DNA from: Xenopus tropicalis
Lineage: Eukaryota; Chordata; Amphibia; Anura; Pipidae
Direction: 5' to 3'
DNA length: 64,000 bases
Assembly (NCBI RefSeq): GCF_000004195.4
Contig: NC_030679.2
Location: 146,446,243 to 146,510,242 of the forward strand
The notes beneath the pieces were generated by a model, which searched no databases, was not told where the DNA came from, and saw only the letters and a list, made by a program, of their open reading frames with translations. The position numbers and the translations under genes were made by a program. Positions 57,401 through 64,000 of this stretch are shown in pieces; positions within the stretch are counted from its first letter, which is position 1, and each line of letters opens with the position of its first letter.

Positions 57401-60400
57401 GGGTAGAATGCTGAATATGCTACATAAATGCGTAATACCCAAAGCATTTCAACCCCCAGTAGAATGGGGTTCTACAAAGAAAAATGAAGAAGTTACTGGG
57501 TTCCACAGAAGATATATTTTGGGTCTTTGGTTAGGATGCCCTGTTTTGCACGTTTTTGCTTCCGCTATCTTTATTGCATGGGGTTTTAGTCTCCACAGTT
57601 GCTTCAAAAACCCCGTGGGTGAGCTTTAGCCAATAGGATAAACCCATGTAAATGGGATTTTTTTAGGAGCCTTACGGAATTTGTTCCCAGAATCCCTTTG
57701 GTCTATTTTGCATACACTTTTGACTTGTTTGTGAGTCTTCACAGGCAAATAACATTCAATCTCTTAAGGTGGCCATACACGCTAAGATCTGCTTGTTTGG
57801 CGAGGTCTCCAAGTGAGCGGATCTTATCCTGATATCCCCACCTGAGGCCAAATGATTGAATTAGACGGGTATAGGCATCTGTTGGTTCTGGGACCGCATC
57901 AACAAGCCGATTCGACTAATTTTCAAACCTGCCCCATCGAGATCTGGCCGATTTCAGGCCAGATGTCGGTTGGGCAGGCCCGTCTCTGGTGCCCCTACAT
58001 GGGCCTAAGGGTCTGAGGAACCCTGAGAATCTGGGTCCACACTTTTCATCCTTATGGCTCAAATTTTGGGGTTGTACTGGTACCAACAGGTAAGGGTAGA
58101 AGGCTAAATTCAATTATAAAAAAATGTAATTAATGCTACATAAATGCATAATACTCAAAGCATTTCAACCCCCAGTAGAATGGGGTTCTACAAAGAAAAA
58201 TGAAGAAGTTATTGGGTTCCACAGAAGATATATTTTGGGTTTTTGGGTAGGATCCACTGTTTTGCAAACATATATTGAAACTACTCATCATTCATGGATC
58301 CCCGAGAGGCTGCACGTTTTTGCTTCCCCTATCTTTATAGCATGGGGCTTTAGTCTCCGAAGAAAAATAACATTCACTCCCTTAAGGTGACCATACATGC
58401 TGAGATCTGCTCGCTTGGCGAGGTCTCCAAGCGAGCGGATCTTCTCCCGATATCCCCCCCTGGGGCAAAGCAATTGAATTATAATGACGGGTATTGGCAT
58501 CCGTTGGTTCGGGGACCGCGTCAACGAGCTGATTCGGCTAATTTTCAAACCTGCCCGTTCGAGATCTGGCTAATTTTAGGCCAGAAGTCAGTCGGGCAGG
58601 CCCGTCTTTAGTGCCCCTACACGGGCCCTAATGGTCTAAGGGACCGGTATCGGCAGCTAGAATCGGCCCGCGTTTTTTCCCGGCAAATTTTTTGGTCACA
58701 GCAAATTTTTGATGCAGTTTTGTGAAAAAATTTGCTGATGGCGAAATGTGGAATTTTGCCCCGAATCCATGCCAGGAGAAAACGTGCGCTCATCACTAGA
58801 AAATTAGTGAATCTGTAAAAAGATTCATGAAATGTCAAAAAATTTGCGAAACTGAGAAAATGTTGCACGACAATTTTTTTTGACGCAGGCAGGTTTTTAT
58901 TTTACGCGGGCAACAATTTTTTGATGCGGGCGACAAATGTTTGACCTGCAACAAATTTTTCCGTAGCAAATTTTGTTGCCCGTTTCCTAAAAAAAAATCC
59001 ACCAATGGCAAAACCCAGAAATTCGCTGTGAATCCGTGCCTGCCGAATAATTTCACCCATCACTACTTAGAAAGCATAATACCCCAATTTTTTTTATCTA
59101 TCAGTAGCTAATGGTCTGAGGAACATGCTCCTGGACCCAATGCTCCTGGTCTACATCATCTAAGCTGGTTTATATGTATGTTATCTTCTATCTTCAATAC
59201 CATGTTCGATATTTCTCTCACTATTAATTCCTCTTTTTCCAGATCAGTTATTTTGCCTCCAGTCCAATTCTAAGCAATCGTTACCTGTTCCCTTCCTTCT
59301 TCCGTACCATCCCTAGTGATGAGTTTCAAATGAAAGGTCTGGCTGAGCTTGTCTTTTATTTTGGTTGGACTTGGGTTGGTCTCCTGGCCAATGATAATGA
59401 TTATGGTCAATATGGGCTTCAGATAGCAAAGCAAGAAATAATAAATGGTGGCGCGTGTGTGGCCTTCACTGAGAATATCTTGATCGGCCGACCCAACAGA
59501 AATGCTCCTAACCTAGTTCAGGTCATTAAAGAATCAACGGCAAAGGTTGTTGTGGTTATATCCTCTGATTCCCACTTTGTAATTGTGGCAGAAGAGCTGC
59601 TCAGGCAGAATGTGACTGGAAACATCTGGGTTGCTAGTGAAGCTTGGGCAACCTCCGATTTGCTCTTCAAGGAACGATTCCGACAAATTTTATTGGGCAC
59701 CATCGGTTTTGCCATCCACCGTGGGAAGATTCCAGCCTTCAGTAAGTACCTCAAGAGCCTCCGGCCATCAAACGATCAATATGACTCATTGATAAAGGAA
59801 TTTTGGGAGCAAACCTTTTCTTGTAAGTGGCCCAGTCAGGAGAACCCAATAGTTCCAACTGACAATGCCACAATGAGAGTGTGTACGGGAGAGGAAAAGC
59901 TGGAGAGCCTACTGACTGCAGAATACCATAGGCTATCTCTAAATGTGTACAACGCCGTTTATGCAATGGCTTGGGCCCTACATAGTTTGCTTAACTGTAC
60001 ATCCGGAACGGGGCCATTTCCTTTTGGAGGTTGCACCAATATCTCTTCTTTTCATCCTTGGCACGTAAGGAATGAATCTATCGATATCATTATTTTCACC
60101 TACTGGTAAATTTTATATTCACTGTATATGTTGTGGTTTTCCAGCTTCTCCACTATATTAAAAACGTGAACTTCAAGACCAAAGATGGAAGTCAAATGTT
60201 TTTTGATGCAAAGGGGAACCCTCCAGCCGTCTATGATATTGTGAATTGGCATGGAAGTGCCAACGGTGCCTTGGAACCGGTTACCGTTGGTAGTTATGGC
60301 TTAAGTGCTGCTAATGGAAAAGCCTTAAATATAGACAGTTCTGGAATTATATGGACCAACAGTGAAACCCAGGTATTGGGGTGGGAAATATATTTCATTT

Positions 60401-63400
60401 TCATATATCTGTATCCCCTAAAAATGTTGCCGTCTAAAACTGCAGTGTTTTAGCTCTTGGAGATGTTGAAAGAGAATTCCATCCTGGTACTAGTGGTTGG
60501 GGGTCCTAGTCTGAAGACCAGTAAAGGTAACATTTGGGGTCCATTGCTTATTCAGTCCCATGAGATTAGGTTTTAAAGAACACGTTAACACCATTAAAAT
60601 TTTTAGTTTTGGAGATGTCAATTGGGAATTCCATCCTGGAACTAGTGGTTGGGGGTCCTAGTCTGAAGGCCTGTAAAGGTAACATTTGGGGACCATTGCT
60701 TATTCAGTCCCATGAGATTAAGTGTTAACGAACACATTAACACCATTAAAACCTTTAGTTTTGGAGATGTTAATTGGGAATTCCATCCTGGAACTAGTGG
60801 TTTGGGGTCCTAGTCTGAAGGCCAGTAAAGGTAACATTTGGGGACCATTGCTTATTCAGTCCCATGAGAATAAGTGTTAAAAAACACATTAAAACCTTTA
60901 GTTTTGGAGATGTCAATTGGGAATTCCATCCTGGAACTAGTGGTTGGGGGTCCTAGTCTGAAGGCCAGTAAAGGTAACATTTGGGGACCATTGTTTATTC
61001 TGTCCCATGAGATTAGGTGTTAAAGAACTCATCAATTTGTAACCTTGATCTCTTCTGTGAGCTTTACAAGACCTTTGTTTAGATATTACACAAAGTATAG
61101 ATACAAGGACATCCCAAGCGTTACTTTTTTGGGTGGTTCTATGAGTCAGTTTGAGCTTCAACCACCGGAAGAGGGTAATGGAAGTTGTAGAACCTGTATG
61201 TACTATTGTGTGTGTGACAAAGGCCTGTGTATTTTTTTAATTAACAAACTTTTAAAAAATGTTTGGACCCATAGTACCAGATGGGTTATAATGACCAAGG
61301 GTTGTTGGAAATTCAATCCCTTTTGTCCTCAACTGCATTTTCCCAACTTCCATTGTCCAACCTGGAATCCATGGGCAGCTCTCTAAAATGAACTTAATTG
61401 TCCCTTATAACCAGGAATATTCATGTACATGGGTATATAAGAATAAATATACATATTTACATAAATATATCGTTGGGCGACACCTCTGTAACACCGGGAA
61501 GATGCCAATTTCACGTTACACTAGTACAGTAGACCTGAATAATATGTATATTTCATTTACAATGATCCCAGATCATCCCGGGTAAGACTGCAGTATAAGG
61601 GGTTTTGGGCGGTGGCTCTGCTCTTCAAGACAGAGAAGCCTATTCAGGGTCGGACAGGGGCACCGGGGCACCAAAAAAACCTGGTGGCCCCAGCGGCCCA
61701 GACCCAATCCCTGTTGGTGCTCCCCTGGCCGCTGGTGTCCCTCCCCTGACGCGTTTCACTTACACGCACTCGTGGGGGGAAGTTGAGTGGGTGGTGGGGG
61801 CCCCTGGGGGGGCTGCACCCCCCCAGTCTGACCTTGAGTCTATTACTGGATATGGGGGCAGCGGCCCAGACCCGATCCCTGTTGGTGCTCCCCTGGCCGC
61901 TGGTGTCTCTTCCCTGACGCGTTTCACTTTTGTGCCCTTGGGGGGGAAAACATCGAGTGGGTGGCCCTGTGGGGGGGGGTGTGGGGGATGCAGCCGGCAG
62001 GGGCACCTTGGGGAGTGCGGGGCCCCTTGGGCAGCAGGCCTATTACTGGATATGGGGGCAGTGGGTGCAGACCCGATCCCTGTCGGTGCTCCCCTGGCTG
62101 CTGGTGTCCCTCCACTGACGCGTTTCAGTTACGTGCACTCAGGGGGGATGTCGAGTGGGTGGGGGCCCCTGCAGGGGGTGGCGGGGGATGCAGCCGGCAA
62201 GGGCACCTTGGGGGGTGTGGGCCCCTGGGGCAACAGCCCTGGTAAGCCCTGCGCCCCCCAGTCTGACCCAGAGCCTATTACTGGATATGGGGGCAGAAAG
62301 TAAAAAGTTGAATCTCCTGAAACACTGACCACATGATGAACTTATTCAACAAATCACCTCAATTAAACAAACCTATCACTATTGGGCACACCTCATGGTA
62401 CCAGCAGTGCACAATATTAATACTGATTGATGAGAATGTTTTTGCAACAATAGATTGTGTTTCTATATTATACATTATGATTTCCATAGGTTCCTCTATC
62501 CAAGTGCAGCCCAAGTTGTCCTTCAGGATTTAGGAAGGTGATTGTACCAGGGAAACCCCTGTGTTGCTATGAGTGTGCCCGGTGTCCCCAGGGCTACATC
62601 TCAACCCAAACAGGTAGTGTATTAGTTTATTCTATGCTTTGCAATATGTCACAATTATCAAAATTACTTGGTTAAATATTATTTTTTAGATGCTGCGGAA
62701 TGTCATCCATGTTCCTGGGACACGTGGCCCAATCTACAGCAGGACAGATGCCTACCAAGGCCTACAGAGTTCCTTTCCTATGGAGATCCTTTGGGTTACA
62801 GCTTAGCAGCCATTTCCATCTTCTCTTCCCTAATCCCACTTGGTGTTCTAGGAGTTTTTATTCACCAAAAAAAGACGCCAATAGTCCGAGCCAACAACTA
62901 CTCCCTTAGCTGCCTTCTCCTGCTTTCCCTGTTCCTCTGTTTCCTTTGCTCTTTAGGGTTCATTGGTTACCCACAGCCTGAAAAGTGCCTTCTGCGCCAG
63001 GTGGCATTTGGGATGGTTTTTGCCCTCTGCATCTCCTGTGTTCTGGCCAAAACCATCACTGTTGTCATTGCCTTTAATGCAACCAAACCCGGCAGCAGGT
63101 TAAGAAAATGGACAGGGGTGAAGGTCTCCTACTGTGTGATTGGGTTTTGTGCCTTTCTTCAGTTAGTCGTGTGTGTGCTGTGGTTGAGCTTATCTTCTCC
63201 CTTCCCTGAACTTGACACTGACACCAAACCTGGAGTCATCATAGTTAATTGCAATGAAGGGTCACCCACTGCTTTCTGGTGCATGCTGGGATACCTTGGC
63301 CTCTTGGCCTCCATCAGTTTCATTGTTGCCTTCCTGGCCAGACGCCTCCCTGACAGTTTCAATGAAGCCAAATTGATCACATTCAGTATGTTGGCTTTCC

Positions 63401-63600
63401 TCAGTGTGTGGGTGTCCTTTATCCCAGCCTATCTCAGTGCCCGGGGCATGTATACTGTGGCAATGGAGGTCTTTGCCATCCTGTCTTCCAGTTGGGCTGT
63501 GGTGGGCTGTATCTTTGTGCCAAAATGTTACATTGTATTGTTCAGACCCAACATGAACTCCAGAGAAAACCTCATGGGGAAGGGTAGAAGTCAAAAATAA
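54411..63600 (+). CDS. V2R-like class C GPCR, gene E (complete)
   Basis: Complete receptor of 886 aa. Exons: 54411-54694, 55774-56065, 59243-60064, 60145-60372, 62490-62613, 62690-63600 (284, 292, 822, 228, 124, 911 bp), all GT/AG. Residues about 1-94 come from exon 1, 95-542 complete the flytrap domain, 543-583 are the cysteine-rich linker, and helix 1 starts near 621. Marks: IIGESGSTRS, ANDNDYG, WVASEAWATSD and RLPDSFNEAKLITF. Exon 3 ends in CAC before GTAAGG. It differs from D at about 12 residues in exon 3 and a few in exon 4, yet sharply in helix 4 (YCVIGFCAFLQLVVCVLW) and the tail (CYIVLFRPNMN, shared with B). Intron 2 is about 2 kb longer than in D because of a local tandem duplication carrying exon 2 fragments. 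Confidence 0.93.
54845..55580 (+). mobile_element. 112/113-bp array, gene E intron 1
   Basis: About six forward units ending in the element's right end CCCATACCTGTA (55569-55580). The left end is missing. It sits at the position of the larger, partly inverted array of gene D. Confidence 0.9.
56744..56808 (+). pseudogene. Exon 2 tail duplicate 1 in gene E intron 2
   Basis: 65 bp matching the last 65 bp of exon 2, with its donor (CCACAG then GTAAGGGTAG) and the following intron. The reading frame is still open (ESGSTRSILMAQILG...), but the 5' part of the exon and the acceptor are missing; a transposon-like sequence lies directly upstream. Confidence 0.85.
57332..57396 (+). pseudogene. Exon 2 tail duplicate 2 in gene E intron 2
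   Basis: Second 65-bp copy of the exon 2 end with an intact donor. It has an in-frame TAA where the true exon has the Tyr codon of LYWYPQ, so it could not be used as coding sequence. Confidence 0.85.
58025..58089 (+). pseudogene. Exon 2 tail duplicate 3 in gene E intron 2
   Basis: Third and most diverged copy of the exon 2 end (ESGSTLFILMAQ...), followed by a donor and the same intron start. Not expected to be spliced in, as it lacks an acceptor. Confidence 0.8.
58660..59065. mobile_element. Two decayed TAGTGATGAGCGAA-family copies, gene E intron 2
   Basis: First ends GCGCTCATCACTAG near 58800; second runs from TTAGTGAATCTGTAAA to TTTCACCCATCACTA near 59064. Gene D intron 2 retains only the right part. 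Confidence 0.55.
60460..61035 (+). repeat. 150-bp tandem repeat, four copies, gene E intron 4
   Basis: GAATTCCATCCTGG occurs about every 144-152 bp. Gene D has two copies at the matching place. Confidence 0.85.
61040..61640. other. Intron 4 of gene E, middle
   Basis: Matches 46890-47580 of gene D intron 4 except for deletions of about 20 bp near 61270 and about 260 bp near 61400. No exon seen. Confidence 0.5.
61640..62310 (+). repeat. GC-rich repeat of about 190 bp, gene E intron 4
   Basis: About three and a half copies of the unit described at 47590-48415, ending about 180 bp before exon 5. Confidence 0.87.
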
Positions 63601-63688
63601 AAAAGTCGAAATGCCCTGACTTTGACTGTGTAGAATTCAAACTAACTATGAACTAATCCCTATGATTTGTACGTGTATGTTCAATTCA

Positions 63689-63694
63689 AATAAA
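63689..63694 (+). promoter_or_regulatory. Polyadenylation signal of gene E
   Basis: AATAAA about 90 bp after the stop. The flank here is unrelated to those of C and D. Confidence 0.55.
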
Positions 63695-64000
63695 GCACTG
63701 CCAGGACCTATTGCTCTTTATCGTTGATAATAATAATACGTTTTTAGAATTACAGAAGTACAACATGTGGTATTGAGTTATACTGAAATATAAGTTGATA
63801 TAAGTCTATCGAGGATTCGTGGAGGAGAGAGGAGGACTTAAACTTGGCCAACTTGGGTTTCCATCAATAGGGCTCATTTATATCTGCAGATGCAGTGGAC
63901 AACATGGGTTTTCCCCACAGGGAGTTGCATTTAAACCACTTTCAGTAAAGGTACTCGCATCTAATTGCGCTATGTGTCAAATAGTTAAGCTTGGGGGCTA
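63695..64000. other. Downstream of gene E
   Basis: Unrelated to the flanks of C and D. No exon, RNA gene or repeat recognised. Confidence 0.4.

Larger units (their letters stand above)
56066..58660 (+). repeat. Four-copy tandem duplication in gene E intron 2
   Basis: The block 'exon 2 tail, donor, start of intron 2, GGTGGCCATACACG-type element' occurs four times. The first copy is attached to the true exon 2, and repeats begin near 56744, 57332 and 58025 (spacing about 590-690 bp). Gene D has one copy and no such element at this place. Copies differ by small deletions. Confidence 0.8.

Noticed and set aside
61605..62303. A 232-aa Gly/Pro-rich frame, and its relatives at 47600-48440
   Set aside because: GC-rich tandem repeat in intron 4 of E and D; copies are not conserved as protein and open in several frames.
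41452..63600. D and E as haplotype copies wrongly assembled in tandem
   Set aside because: They differ in helix 4, tail, 3' flank, intron array orientation, exon 2 duplication and repeat copy numbers. Collapsed alleles would not show C-like and unrelated 3' flanks. Long reads would settle it.

Overview
The window is vertebrate genomic DNA, most likely from a clawed frog (Xenopus). This is inferred from the expanded vomeronasal type-2 receptor (V2R) family and from the repeat types; no species-diagnostic sequence was searched. It carries five V2R-like class C GPCR genes, here called A to E. Each has the same six-exon plan: signal peptide, Venus-flytrap ligand-binding domain over exons 1-4, a 124-bp cysteine-rich exon 5, and one seven-helix exon 6. 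The intron phases (2,0,0,0,1) are the same in all five. Every exon in the window is open and bounded by GT/AG sites. B, C, D and E look complete (875, 872, 885 and 886 aa). A runs off the left edge inside its seven-helix exon after 742 codons.

Layout: A (1-8909) and B (11153-21209) are on the minus strand. C (29643-38304), D (41452-49732) and E (54411-63600) are on the plus strand, so B and C are divergent. The rest is introns and intergenic DNA full of transposon debris and tandem repeats: hAT-like MITEs with 8-bp target duplications, CR1/L2-like LINE pieces, a broken Tc1-like transposase, a nested fold-back element, a 31-bp minisatellite of about 1.7 kb, and five arrays of a 112/113-bp unit, all five inside receptor introns.

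How the genes relate: exon 6 is nearly the same in all five genes and on both strands, except for helix 4 and a short loop that exists in two forms shuffled among the genes. D and E are recent duplicates, but the second half of D exon 6 and its 3' flank match C, while E exon 6 ends like B. The simplest reading is unequal crossing over in exon 6 between C and an E-like gene, plus local gene conversion. The ligand-binding exons differ much more between A, B, C and the D/E pair. The receptors are expected to act singly or as family-C dimers at the surface of vomeronasal sensory neurons.

All five start sites carry a similar upstream layout: CTGAGC, an AATTA-type homeodomain core, a TCCC(N)AGG box, then a TATA box 58-64 bp after CTGAGC. 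This may be a shared control module for the cluster.
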